Shown in pieces: positions 47,665 to 59,850 of a stretch of DNA of 64,000 nt (its first letter is position 1; the number at the start of each line of letters is the position of its first letter). The translations under genes and the position numbers were made by a program. Under the pieces are notes generated by a model. It had not been told where the DNA came from and did no database searches. It saw only the letters and a program-made list of their open reading frames with translations. The stretch lies in NCBI GenBank assembly GCA_020226215.1, contig CM035233.1, positions 23,191,150-23,255,149 of the forward strand, read 5' to 3'. This DNA is from Sindora glabra (Eukaryota; Streptophyta; Magnoliopsida; Fabales; Fabaceae).

Positions 47665-47891
47665 ATATCAGTAATGTACACGGGGTAGAACACGGCCCAT
47701 GTTGTACCCCATGTTCTGAACACAGGGTAGAACACGGCCCATGTTCACCCCTGTGTTCTTTGTCGAAAGCTGATCGGTAATGTACATGGGGTAGAACACG
47801 GCCCATGTTGTACCCCATGTTCTGAACACGGGGGTGAACATGAACACGGGGTAGAACACGGCCCATGTTCACCCCCGTGTTCTTTGACAAG
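47665..47891. repeat. GC-rich tandem units with inverted ACACGG/CCGTGT words
   Basis: Two units of about 110-120 bp, each holding GGGGTAGAACACGGCCCATG repeated and facing words such as ACCCCATGTTC and CCCCCGTGTTCTTTG. The GGTAGAACACGGCCCATGTT word occurs four times. Because the words are partly complementary, the transcript could fold. The minus-strand frames here are by-products of the repetition. Confidence 0.85.
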
Positions 47892-48472
47892 TGAACAATT
47901 TGGTCTCAAATAATTCCTACCCTTATGCTGCCTAGATAGGGTCTACATACAAAATGTTTTGTGTGATATGAATTGTTTAATTTGTGTGTATGACATATGA
48001 ATGACTTAATTTCTATACATGAATATCCTTTAGGGTTTGATATGGGAATGAGCATAGAAGGATAAATGAAGCATAAAACATTTATGGCATTGTTGGTATT
48101 TTGACACATTCCTCGAGGAAAAATTGTGGTTGATGCATGTGGCGTCCCACAATTGTTCATTTTACTTACAAAAATGTGGGAGGGAGAAAACATCCTTCAC
48201 AGAGAAGGAGAGGAGGGGTAAGTAGTGGAGGGAAAAGGTTAGTGGCCTCAGGCCTAGGGTGGCGGGGGATAAGGATGGACCGAAGATATAAGGTGACATT
48301 ACATACCAACTAATGCCATTCCTCAAATAACGTAATATCTAAATTTGGGCTTTTAGTTAGAAAAGCAACCTTAAATGGGAAAACCAAAAAGGGGCAATAA
48401 TAGGTTATTACTCACTGAGTATGTTTATACTCATTCTATATTTTCTTTAATCTGTCTTTTCAGATAATAACC

Positions 48473-48787
48473 ATGGATCCGTGGACGCGCGGTAACACTT
48501 ACAGAGGACATGCCACAACACCCTTTGGAACGTATGGATTAGAGTTGCAAATAGAGATTCGGGTCACTCCCAATGAGATAAACATTTTGTATCATATGGA
48601 CTATTGGCCCATGGACAGTGAGCCAAATGTCCTTCAGATTTTCTTCCCTCTAGTCCTAGTCCCCCTGGATGGCGATACCGGGAGCAATGAGACACCGTTA
48701 GGGCCCATAACACCTAGTTCTAGTTCTCCTCCAGAATCTGATCCGGAGGAGAAAGGCCCTAATCGGGTTAGTGAGTTAGATGACTAG
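48473..48787 (+). CDS. Uncharacterised 104-codon ORF inside an LTR
   Basis: ATG 48,473 in a favourable context (ACCATGG) opens an intact frame ending at TAG 48,785-48,787. It lies 9 bases after a pyrimidine-rich stretch ending in CAG (about 48,446-48,463), which looks like a 3' splice site. The predicted product begins MDPWTRGNTYRGHATTPFG and contains PNEINILYHMDYWPMD. Its C-terminal third is rich in Pro, Ser, Asp and Glu (ITPSSSSPPESDPEEK) with no membrane segment. I do not recognise a family. It may be a real short product of the LTR transcript or a chance frame in GC-richer sequence. Confidence 0.35.
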   Translation: MDPWTRGNTYRGHATTPFGTYGLELQIEIRVTPNEINILYHMDYWPMDSEPNVLQIFFPLVLVPLDGDTGSNETPLGPITPSSSSPPESDPEEKGPNRVSELDD

Positions 48788-49281
48788 GTGTACTGTATGT
48801 AAAGTTATGATAGACTTATCTCTGTAAATATTTTTGTGCTGTTATATGTATATTATTTCGGTATTTTAACTCTTTATTACCTACTTTCTTTCGGCACGCC
48901 CTAATATTATTTTTATAAGTATATGCGATATTGTGTCGTCTTTGAAGGCTAGTAAGGATATCTTATCAGTGTGGAATGCTGATTGGATATCTTTACGCCG
49001 GTCACGATTACAGTATATCGGGTCGTGACACTCACTTTCACATTACTAAGTTTCATTAAATTTTAAGTATAATTTGCCCTTCTTTTTATTTTAAATTTGA
49101 TGATTGCATGCATTCCTTTTTTTTTACCTTATATTTTACTTATTAATTCCATAAACAACACAATTAACAAGGAACAAGAGATTATATGATAAAGTTGTTT
49201 ACAATAGAATGCTTTTGATATTTAATAGCATGTCTCAACCTAGGCATATTTGGAAAGAAACAACAAATTTAAAGCAAATAT

Positions 49282-49729
49282 TGTTAAAATTTTTATGTAG
49301 ACTATCATTAATTGTAAGTATTTTATTTTTGATAAAACTACCAAAATAATGATTCAAGAATTTTTTATTTTCTGAAGCCTAACTTGTTAAAGTAATCTAT
49401 TACTTAGGTTTATGGATACCTAATTGTGGGTTAATGTGTTTGGCAACTAAAATATAGGCCTACACCTTTATTATCTTGTAATAAAATAGCTTGATAGGGT
49501 TTTATTTATATTGGGTAAGTCCCCTTTTCATTCCTAACCTAATTGTTATTAACTTGTTCCATTGAAAGCTACACACTCTAAGAGAAAAAGATGAAGATTT
49601 ATATTTGTAGTATTCATTTTAATACCATCATGCCTATGAGAATTAAATCCATTATAAAAATACATTTTTGCACTAATTTTATTATAATGTTCTAAATTCT
49701 ATATAAGTTAATTATTAATTTTTCTCATA
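49282..49729 (+). repeat. 5' LTR of the LARD-like element
   Basis: Starts TGTTAAAATT; the end reads CTCATA where the 3' LTR reads CTTACA, a decayed CA. The primer binding site follows at 49,732. Confidence 0.82.
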
Positions 49730-49731
49730 TA

Positions 49732-49743
49732 TGGTTTCAAAAA
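49732..49743 (+). promoter_or_regulatory. Degenerate primer binding site of the LARD-like element
   Basis: TGGTTTCAAAAA agrees with TGGTATCAAAGC at 9 of 12 positions. It has the same two-base TA spacing to the LTR as the outer element (35,207) and the TRIM-like fragment (9,882). Confidence 0.65.
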
Positions 49744-50267
49744 TACTCCCATAGATTTAGAATCCATGTCTTATACATAGAACACACTATCATGACCTCT
49801 ATGTGCTTTTTAATGTTCAAATTTGTATTGTGTTTAGATTAATTGCTCATAAAAGCTTGATATTAGCTTCCATGGTAAAACTATTGTTGACATGATTCTA
49901 TTGTATTTTTTTCAAATTTAATGTATAATGAATTTGTGAAATATGGAGATGAATTATATTTTTCAAGTTATATATGCTATTTAATTAATTGTTTTATGGC
50001 AAAGGGCAAAGAAATTACATTTTTTTAATGAAAAACACTCGTCTAGTAGAATTTGCGTTAATCCATGGAATAAATATTTGATATAAGATTAATGTTTGAT
50101 ACTTTATATTAGATAATTTGATTAACATTTTTCTTTATAGGGTAATATACAATATTCTGGATGATCTAATAACCTTGCTCAAATTTATAAATGATAGATG
50201 TTTTTATTTGAAATACATCAATTTGCTCACATTGATGAAAGCTTGTTCTTTATTCATGGATGACAAA

Positions 50268-50287
50268 TGTGTGTGTGTGTGTGTGTT
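50268..50287. repeat. (GT)n microsatellite
   Basis: About ten GT units. The short open frame ending at 50,300 runs through it and is not a gene. Confidence 0.9.
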
Positions 50288-50939
50288 TGTATTGGAATGA
50301 CATCTTCTTATATGTTAATAGATATTTAATTGAGAGTACTTACTTTTGGCCATGATAAGGATCAATTATCATGTATAAAACATCCATTGCATTTTTTTTA
50401 TTTTTTATAGTAACTAAGAAAATTGAGTTATTCTTTAGAAAAATAAATTTTTTCAATTTTTTTAGATATTTTATTCATTGTTTTAGGTGTTCTATCCCTA
50501 ATTATCACTAATAAAATGGATGTTGGAGCTTGCAGTTCTAATGTAGCTTCACCCTCAAATCAAGCTCAAAACTTGCACAAACAAGCTTGAAGTTGAGCTT
50601 CAATAGCAAAACTACATACAATAGTGAAAGTTTGAAATAGGACGTAAAACACAATACTTCTTAGTTAATATGTATGAGATTCAACCTTTATAATTTATAA
50701 TTTTTATTTATTTATTTTTCCTTACATTTTATAACCATAAGAATAAGTTTATGGGCTGAAAATGGATTCATTGAAAAGGAGCTACTCCTGACTTAAAATA
50801 TAGAGAACCTTTGAAAATCAGTAATTTCTTTATTTATTAAATATTTATGATATATATTAAGTTTTTTAAATAATTTAAAATAATCATTTAAATATTTTAT
50901 ATAAAATGAAGTTTAAGATTATAGATTTTAATGCAATAT

Positions 50940-53560
50940 AGGGCTCATATGATTAATATAGGTGCATATTGTATAGCACCTCACTATAGGCTGACCATAT
51001 TTTGTAAGTTATTAATTTTGCAAAATTATTTAAATGATATTTGGATAAATTTTTTTAATCATTTCAAGTCTTTATTTGAGAGATTTTTGAATTGATTTTT
51101 AAGAATTATCATTAAAATAAAATTATTCATATTAGTATATAAGGTCTTTAAGTTATGCACATTTACAAGATTAATTTCTAATAATTTATACAATTACCTA
51201 CTAAAATGGCATAATTGTGTGTTTTAATTAGAAATTAACTTATTAAAGCATTTTTTGGACATATTTTATTATTGAAAATTTATCTATCCAAAGGGAATGA
51301 GTTTTTAATATTAAAATATTATCTTGGTTAGCTTAAATGATAGAAAGGTTTCTACATATTATATTCTCCACCTAAAAGAGAGAATGTAACAATTTTTCTA
51401 TACTTCTAACTATATTTATTATTTATATACCCATGAACTAGCATATTATATTTTTTATAATATTATGCACAATATTTTTTACTTCATTAATTTATTTTTA
51501 TCTCATTATTGAAATTATTTTGAATAATTATTATCTCAAAAAGAATTTTACTAGTGAAAATAAAAAATTATATTTTTAATGCTTATCTATTAAGATTTTT
51601 ATTTATTACTTTTGATATTTAATGTTAAGATAATTATTATATGGAATATAGGATGAAGGAAATATTATATCTCCAGTATCTTACTTGTCAATAATTTGCC
51701 ATTAGTTAGTTTGATGAATATTAGTATCCATTTGATTCTTAATATGACAAAGTGATAATGTTTTGTAAAAATTCTTGTTTAGAATAATTTTAGTGATGTG
51801 ACATTGGGAATCAAGCAATATTTTCTTTTACTTAAGTAAAAAAAGTTATTGAGTTTGATATTATGTTGTGATGTAATATGATTTTGATAATCAATATTAG
51901 TGCATATATTTAGCATCTCTTAATGCATTGATCATATTATTATTATTTTCAATAATTTAATTTGTAATTATAAACTTAATTTTAATATATTGATTCTTTT
52001 GAGACTTATAGGTTAATTTGGATAATTATTACTAAAGTGAAATTAATTCATATTAAATCATAAGACTTTAAGTTAATTATTAATAAATATTTATAAATTT
52101 TTTTTTATTTCATATATTTACCTACCTAAAAAGGGTAAGCGGATGATATAATTAGAAATAAATATAATAAAATAATTTTTAATTATTTCATATAATGATA
52201 TGCCCAAAGGTGGTTGATGTTTGTTGTAATCAAAAATTAGTTTAGTAAAGAAACTTTATTTTAGAATTCCTTTTATTATATATTTTATTTGCCTAAAGAA
52301 GATAAATTTATAATAATAATATATTATTTTAGTTAGCTTCAATTTTAGGAGGATCTTTACATACTATATTCTTTATTCGAAAGAGAGAATATAGTGATAT
52401 TTGTATACCTTCTAGGTATGGCTATTGATATTTTAAATACCTAAAACTAACATATTGAATCTTTAATTATTTTTAAACAATCCCTTTTACTGAAAATATA
52501 TTTTATTGAACACAATGTATTTGTGAAATTTTTTTAATATCATTTTCACGCATGGTGTTTATGTTTATAAACATTTTATTTTATCATGGATCTCACATGG
52601 TCCAAGTAAAGTGCATTATTGAATTGTGTTAATATTGTTTTGGATATTTTTATTTTTTTAAAATTAATTTGTTTATAAAAAGGAACATGTTAAAGGGATT
52701 TAGTTAAAATTATAAATCCCTATATTAATCTTGATTTAATGGTAGTATTAATTTTCAAAATAAGCCTTATTGTATTTTAAATTGTATAAATTTAAGATGT
52801 GCTTATGTGTAAAAAATAAAATAAATTTGAGGCAATTTAGATGTAATAATATTTTGATTTTATGATTACTTAATATGTCATTTTGCATTAGAATTGATCA
52901 CTTGTTATATATGCTTAAAAGATTATTGTTTTAGATAATTTTTTATATCTCAAGTTTTTTTTCAAAAAAATGAATTGTTGTAGATAATTATCACTAAAGA
53001 GAGGTTATTCATAGTAATTCATAAAAGTCTTTTATTTATATCATACAAGATTAATTTATAATTATTGTATGTAATTGTTTGTACAAAGAGGATTGTTACA
53101 TATTTTAACTAGAGATATTTTATGAAGTATACAAGTTTTTAAATTTGCTTTAGTTTTAAAAATATATTTGCTTAAAAGAAATGTATTTTTAATGCTAAGG
53201 TATTCTCTTGATCAGATTCTTAATTAGGAAAGTCTTTTATATGGTATATTTTCTATCTAAAAGGAAGACTATAGCAATGTATATTACTTCAATGTCCATA
53301 AGAGTTATATTCTTGCATTCAATATTGTTTCTTTTACATGTGTAGCAAAAGTATTACCTCTTTGATTAAATATTTTCCTTCAAGATATAATCAAAACGTA
53401 TTATTTTTACTTTAGTTATAAGATAAACTAGTCTAGAGGGTTTATTTGGCTAAAAGAAATAGTTTCTCAAATATCATGTTATCTTCTATATGACTAAGTT
53501 AATGTATTGACAAAAAACTTAATATTTATTATATATTTTGTCTAAAGGAGAATTTTTACA
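50940..53560. repeat. Three to four degenerate tandem units of about 0.9-1 kb
   Basis: Landmarks recur in the same order. First comes a GATTAATAT(A)GTGCATAT phrase at about 50,951 and 51,888. Next is an ATAATTATCACTAAAGTGAAATTATTCAT-like phrase at about 51,100, 52,020 and 52,982. Then a CTTGGTTAGCTTAAAT-like phrase appears. Last is a TCTACCTAAAAGAGAGAATGTA-like phrase at about 51,367, 52,369 and 53,251, with a shorter fourth echo at 53,539. Spacing is 0.88-1.0 kb. The units are highly diverged, so the array is old; it fills much of the LARD-like element's interior. Confidence 0.65.
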
Positions 53561-54959
53561 TATGTATTTGGAAATCTTACATATAGACCTCATTCATGTA
53601 TAAAAAATTCCCTTTTGATTATTATGTGTTGTGAGATTATTTATGTAGCTAAATATAGCTTTCTTATGGTTTGAGGAATTAATAGATGAATTAATTTTTA
53701 GATTAGCATTTTCTATTTTGTAACTTTAGTTATATGTTGATAAATTGAATTTTATATTGTTACATGGCATTATAGCACAATAGTTATTAAATATATTTTC
53801 TTTCTTTCTTTAGGGTGGAATTGTGTATAGTTTTCTTTAAAAAAATTATATTTAGTAAATTAATTATTAATCAATTAGTGCAAATAAATTTATAATTATT
53901 TGATGTCAAGAATGTTATTAATATTATAATTTTTTTGAAATATAATGAATTACTTGATAATGTTTAATCTATATTTTGAAATAGTGTATAATTTTTAAGA
54001 ATTATATCAAATCTTCACATCAATAGATGTTTAATTTAACGTTATGAAATTTTGCTTATATTGCAAAATGTAATTCTTATGTTCAAGAACTTATTTTGGT
54101 TAAACATCATTTGATGATCTTTAAAATTGCTTTTAAATATCAAAATTTTCTTACATAGTTTTAATTTGTAATATGTTATATGCTAATACATATATTTATT
54201 TGTCAAAAATTTGAACAATAAAAAGGTGAAAATTTCATTGAATATTCTTTTATGTATATAGTATATAAATTTTGAAGTAATTTTTTTATTAAGTGTATTT
54301 TCTACTAATAATAATGAATTTGATATATAAGTTAGTGTGCTTCTTTGGATATAGTATAAAATAACTTATAAAGTTCTTAACATATGTATTATGAATCCAA
54401 TTTTTCATTTTTGGATTTTTTTAGATATGGTTTTGCTTAACTAGTGTATATTGCTACCATTAGAGTTTTTCAAATTATTATAAGTTAAATTTAAAACTTT
54501 TAACTACTGATTTATTTAGATATGATTTCTCTTAACTATTGGTTTGTTTTATTTATATTATATCATAATTTTAAAGTTGAAAATTTGAGAAATCATGATT
54601 TTACATATCATTGAGATATGTACATGAAATTTAAATGTTTATTTTTCCCAAACCAAAGTTCATATTTTTACAAGATGTTTTAGAAGTTTAATAAGATAAG
54701 GGCGTTTAATTTCATTTTTCTATAATATGTTTAATTAGTGAGAGTTCTATATAATATATAATAAAACATGAATCTTTATTGATGGTGCATAAGGTACTTG
54801 TATTATATATATTATTACACAATTTGTTAATCTTTATTTTGTGTATCATTATCATATTTGTTATTGATCATATTGGTATTAATTGTACATTTATATATGC
54901 AATTTATGATTTCTTTATCAATACATATATTTCTATATTGTAAAATATACCAATTATTA

Positions 54960-55265
54960 TAATTATAAAGACTAAAACTTGGTATCAGTCACTAGTTTCT
55001 AAGCTTTTATATTTGGTCTTTTATTGGCACCATATTGGAATAATAAAACTTTCCTTGATAAAGACTAGGTATGAGGTATAATATGTTATTTTTATGATAA
55101 CTTATTAGGATTAAGATTTAATATCAATCATTAGTTTTTGAGTTATATATTCGTCTCCTAGTTGAGACTAATCTTAAACTTTTAGACATTTTGTAATAGA
55201 TTTATAAGGATTAGGATTCAATGTCAGTTGCTAACTACTGTGTTTGATGCTTGCCTCTTAATTAA
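54960..55265. repeat. Three degenerate short repeats
   Basis: Phrases of the type AGGATTARGATTYAATRTCA followed by a CTAGTTT/GAGTT/TTGTCTCYTA stretch appear at about 54,968, 55,107 and 55,206. They are weakly similar tandem copies of about 100-140 bp near the 3' end of the LARD-like interior. Confidence 0.5.
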
Positions 55266-55667
55266 CATTATTTTGGGATTTTGAGATAATTAACTTTATT
55301 ATTGCCAAAATATTTCTTTGTTTTATTATTGAGTTTGTTACAGAGAAATTATTGATGATTGACTTGAAAAATAACATGTTCTATTAAATCATGCTTTTGA
55401 TGTTATTTTTCTTTCTACACTTTTACATTAATCATTCACGTTTAAGTAATTGATAGTATATATAACCATGGAAGATCTTGTATTATTAATAATTCAATTA
55501 CCACCATGATTCAATATTATTAGTCATATTTTAGGTATTATCTTTTGAATGGTGTATTTTTAAAATCATGACCACAAGTTCTAATTTTATGTTCAATATG
55601 AGAGGAATTTTCATATAAAATGCTTTAAAATAAAGTCTTTACAATTAATATTGCCCAAGTAGGAAAA

Positions 55668-56119
55668 TGTTAAAATTTTTATGGAGGTTATCATTAATTA
55701 TAGGTATTTTATTTTTAATAAAAACTAATTAAATAATGGTCCAAGAGGTTTTATTTTTTGAAGTTCAATTTATGAAAGTAATCTATTACTTTGGCTTATA
55801 GATACTTGATTATAGGTTAATACATTTAGAGGCTTAAGTATAGGCTTGTATCTTTACTAACATGTAATAGAAAAGCTTCATAAGATTTTATTTATATTAG
55901 TTAAGCCCTTTCTCCACTCTTAATTTAATATTAATTATTAGCTTGTTCTATTGAGAGCTACACATGCCAGAAGAAAGAGAGGCAGATCTATGTCTATAGT
56001 ACTCATTTAAATACTACTATGCCTATAAGAATTAAATCCATGATAAAAATATACTTCTACACTAATTTTATTATGATGTTCTAAATTCTATACGAGTTAA
56101 TTATTAATTTTTCTTACAA
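55668..56119 (+). repeat. 3' LTR of the LARD-like element
   Basis: 452 bp, TGTTAAAATT...TTCTTACA, preceded by the purine tract AGTAGGAAAA and followed by the target duplication AATAT. Confidence 0.82.
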
Positions 56120-56370
56120 ATATCTCTATGAAAAAATCAAATGAATTTCTATAGTTTTAATTTATAATTCTTAAATTTCAATCATAAAATTATATCATTA
56201 TTAATATTTATATCTATGTGTTATACTACCATAAGTGCGAAGTAAAGGAAGGTTAGAGATTTTAATTTATGATGCAACGTACACAATAGAAATATTGTAT
56301 TCAAAGAAGTGATTAGAAATTTAAATTGCTCATGATTGAATAGTATGAGTTCTCTCTCTCTTTCTCCATA

Positions 56371-57013
56371 AGGGGGGATCTATTGATACTACTATAAGTC
56401 AAAATGACTTACATTAACTCTAGTGCTTCAATCTTATTGAATTTTAAAAAATGAGATTAATTCACTTTAAATCATTTTTTATATCACATATAATATGCTC
56501 TCTCTCATGCAATTAATACATTAAATGAGAATTCTTGAATCATAAAGATACTACAAGTCTATTTTAGTTAATGGGTAGCATGTTATTTATGACACCTTCC
56601 TAAAAATATTTTTTAGTAAACAAAATATCAAATTAAAAAATGAAGCAAGTTATATTAATTATATATAGCTTATAATCGTTAATGTATGAAATAAGAGTCT
56701 TTCTTCTTCTCAAATTTTACCATTAATATATATTATTAATTATAGATTATTGTAAATAAGGTAACCAATTCTTTTTTTATTTTGTAAACATCTCCGTATG
56801 CATTTTTTAATTTATTTTTGTAAAAAAAATATTAAATTAAAATTGCAATATATTTATGATTTAAGATTTTTCATTTAATACATTAGTTGTGTAAGAGAGA
56901 GCAAATTACATATAGTGTAAAAAATCATTTAAAATGAAATAATCTCATTCTTTAAATTTTAATGGGGTTAATGGATCAGATTTAGTGTAAGTCAGATGTC
57001 AATGCATCCCTCC
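56371..57013. mobile_element. MITE with about 165-bp terminal inverted repeats, TA flanks
   Basis: The left end (56,371-56,540) and the right end (56,850-57,013) are inverted copies of each other over roughly 165 bp. Examples are AGGGGGGATCTATTGA against GGAGGGATGCATTGAC, then ATGACTTACATTAA / CTGACTTACACTAA, AAAAAATGAGATTAATTCA / AAAGAATGAGATTATTTCA, and GCTCTCTCTCAT / GCTCTCTCTTAC. TA lies on both sides. No coding sequence. The TA flanks and short size fit a Tc1/mariner-type (Stowaway-like) MITE, but the terminal sequence is not the usual CTCCCTC one, so the class is tentative. Confidence 0.75.
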
Positions 57014-57018
57014 TATAA

Positions 57019-57020
<2 letters not shown>

Positions 57021-57053
<33 letters not shown>
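57021..57053. repeat. (GT)n microsatellite
   Basis: About 16 GT units, starting 8 bp after the right end of the MITE. Confidence 0.95.
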
Positions 57054-57054
<1 letters not shown>

Positions 57055-58744
57055 TTATTACTCATTCTTTAAAGTGGGTTATATATATGACTATTATTAT
57101 CATTTTGACATTATTATGATAATATGCTTTTCTTTTCTTTTATTTAACTTAAATCTATAATATTTTTGGTTTTCCATTCTACATGACACATAATATTATC
57201 ATTTATATTTTTGTTATCATTATTCCTTAATTGTTATCTATTTTTGTAAAATTATTCATTTTAAATGTTATGTTCATGATAACTCATAGGTAAATGGCTA
57301 TGTGATCATAAGATATTCATGACTTTATTAAATTACATCCACTATTTGTTAAATTTTTAGCTAGAAAATGATTTTAGGAATTCTTTTGTTAAAATTTATC
57401 TGGTTTGACTTTTCTTCATTGATCAATATTTAGAGGGAAATTTCTAAAATATCATGGTTATGCATAGATGACGTAAATTTCATTGTGGAGCTATATATAT
57501 ATATGTATGTATTTAACATGCATAAATAAGATTTTTTTTATGAATTAGTTCTCAGAATTTGCCATACTATGCAATAGATGTTGGTCTGCTTTTAATTTTT
57601 GGATATTCACTATGTGGGCAAAAGTATTTACTATAGGAAGGAATTCAATGTGAATTTTTGGCTTATGGTGAATTGCAAGACAAAATAACAAATGATGTTA
57701 ATTTTTAAGTGATCTTTTTCATTTCATTAGTTAAATATATACTTATGATTTAGAATTTTTATTACTTAGATAGCTATTGGTTAATGTTGATTTGAAATTA
57801 TTTTGGCAATGATTTTTATTTGGTCATATTGAAGCATTTAAGGAAAATGATTCTTTATGGTTGGTTAATTTGTAACAGGTCATAAATGAGTATTAAATAA
57901 TTTATGTTAATAATAGGTGATTAAATATTAGCACTCTTTATATTTACATTGAATTTTATATATTGGAGAATTTGATATATTAATATCTTAATTCACAAGT
58001 ATGTGTTAGTGAATTAATTATGACAAATAACCTTTTCTAGTTTAATTGGTATTAATTTTGGTTTTAGCAAAAACATGCTTTAAATTAACTATAACTATTT
58101 TATGATTATCATGATTATAGGTCCTCAATTCAAGGTGGTAAATATATTTTAGGTGGTGCACAATATTTGGTTCATTTTATTGATATTCATAATGATTTTG
58201 TATTGTGTATAAGTTATTATATATAGTTCATGAGTATACTCATAGTAAATATGAATCATTACTATTATAATTATGCACCACATTTAATTCAATTTTTATG
58301 CAAGTTAATGTGGCAGAGGCTTGAGTTGATTGTATTTTGACTTTTAATTTTGATGGATCAATTTTATATGAATACTTAACATTACTTATAGTTGTATTTA
58401 TTATGATTGTTTAGTAATTATTTCTACTTATTTTGTTGATTTAGTTTTTATTTATTTTTTAAGTATTTAAAATAAGTATATCCATTTAAATAATTTAAAC
58501 TTACTCATGCTTGGGACAAGATCTATGCTAATTATTACATAAAAATAAAATCGATAAATTGCATTATGGTACCACTTAATAGACTTCTTTCAAAGAAGTA
58601 CTAGTGTTGATCTTTATTCTAAATAGATGCTGATTTTATGAATTTTAACTATTATATTACTAAAATACTTTTTTTTATTTAGGCACCATTCTTATCCTTT
58701 TTATGCAAGAATTTCTATTTTAGAGTCTAGTTTTAAACCTTTGT
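57054..58744. other. AT-rich sequence, no gene
   Basis: No coding content or repeat was recognised. This would be the 5' flank of the MULE pseudogene; I see no convincing terminal inverted repeat for that element here. Confidence 0.5.
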
Positions 58745-59850
58745 ATGCATATTTTGGATCTCAACCCTTGTTTGGTGTGTACTTTTATTGATCTCTTCCA
58801 TTTTTTGATTGCCATTGCTTATGTTGATTGCCTTTTTTTTCAATTGTATTGTTATCAAGTACTTGTGATTTTTTTATTAATTAAACAATGTATGTTGCTC
58901 ATATATAAATGTAAGGTTGAAGCTGTGGTACTGAAGATTAACATTGGTATAGATTATGATGAGTTAGTTCAAATGATGTGTACAAATTTTAAGGATCTAT
59001 TTGCTAGTGATTTTTTCTTGTCATATTCTTTTCCTAACCATCTTATTTGTTTACTGAGGAATAAGTTAGAATTAGAAAATATGATTAACTTGATTCACAT
59101 TTTGGACTTGAAATATTTGAATCTAAGTGTTAATATTGGTTTAAGTTCTATATCACATTTACTATGTGATAGTGTTTTTGTTTCAAAGAGATAGGTTACT
59201 ATTTCTGATATTACGAAGTGTGATACTGCTTTATTCCAAGTTTGTGCTCTTCAAATAGTGAGAAAGTTTTATTGCCTAATTCATGGTTAAGTGTAGTTTG
59301 TCATGTTGGTTAAAGGTTCTTTGGTGGTGTTATTAACTTTAGGAATGCATTGTGTAAGTATTTGATTAAGAGAGGTTTTTCATTTAATTATATTAGGAAA
59401 ACAAAAAAAAAGTGGCAGCTATATGCTTAAAGAAGCATAAAGAAGATTGTGAGTGGTCTGTTATTGCTTCATTGTCCAAGGTAGATGATTTTTTCTATAT
59501 TAAAAAGTTAGTGAATTATCACACTTGTGGTGTCATGTTAAACAATTCAACTTCAAGGAGGATGGGTTCCAAATTGATTTCTGAATTGGTCGTGGATTTA
59601 GTTAAAGGATCCTCATTATTCACGACAAGTGAAGTTACAAATCATTTTCAAAATAATTATGGATTGGCAATTCCCTATTACAAGTCATGGCGTGCAATAA
59701 CGAAAGCAAGGGATATGATATTTGGTGATTTTAATGACTCTTTCAAACAAATCAGTATGTATCTGCTATGGGTGAAGTGAATCTTGGTATTTTGAGTTTA
59801 TTGTTAACTATTTTTCAATAAAAAATGATTATATTTAGGCCCTTTGATTA

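Larger units (their letters stand above)
46242..49030 (+). mobile_element. Long solo LTR (2,789 bp), TSD CTCAC
   Basis: It begins TGTAATGACCC and ends GGGTCGTGACA, which are near-perfect inverted ends of LTR type. Perfect duplications CTCAC lie at 46,237-46,241 and 49,031-49,035. It contains an (AAT)n tract, GC-rich tandem units (47,665-47,891) and a 104-codon frame (48,473-48,787). The size and ends recall long-LTR gypsy elements (Tekay/Del-like); that is from memory and not tested. It is more GC-rich than its surroundings in the last third. Confidence 0.9.
49282..56119 (+). mobile_element. Non-coding LTR element (LARD-like), TSD AATAT
   Basis: Direct LTRs of about 450 bp (49,282-49,729 and 55,668-56,119) share many phrases, e.g. 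TGTTAAAATTTTTATG, AAAGTAATCTATTACTT, GAATTAAATCCAT and TGTTCTAAATTCTATA, at roughly 80% identity by eye. Perfect duplications AATAT lie at 49,277-49,281 and 56,120-56,124. A degenerate primer binding site TGGTTTCAAAAA follows two bases (TA) after the 5' LTR. AGTAGGAAAA lies directly before the 3' LTR. The 5.9-kb interior has no gag or pol; it includes degenerate units of about 0.9-1 kb in tandem. Large LTR elements with a conserved non-coding interior are known as LARDs. They depend on other elements to move. Confidence 0.85.

Noticed and set aside
47547..47890. Three overlapping minus-strand ORFs with repeated peptides
   Set aside because: Their repetition follows the GC-rich DNA repeat; being open in several frames at once is a by-product of the repeat.
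49282..56119. A segmental duplication instead of an LTR element
   Set aside because: TG...CA ends, a 5-bp AATAT duplication, a PBS at two-base spacing and a purine tract together are best explained by an LTR element.
58745..59194. An intact 149-codon membrane protein gene
   Set aside because: The hydrophobic first third is AT-rich codon noise; the rest aligns in order with the MULE N-terminal region and leads into the transposase remnant.
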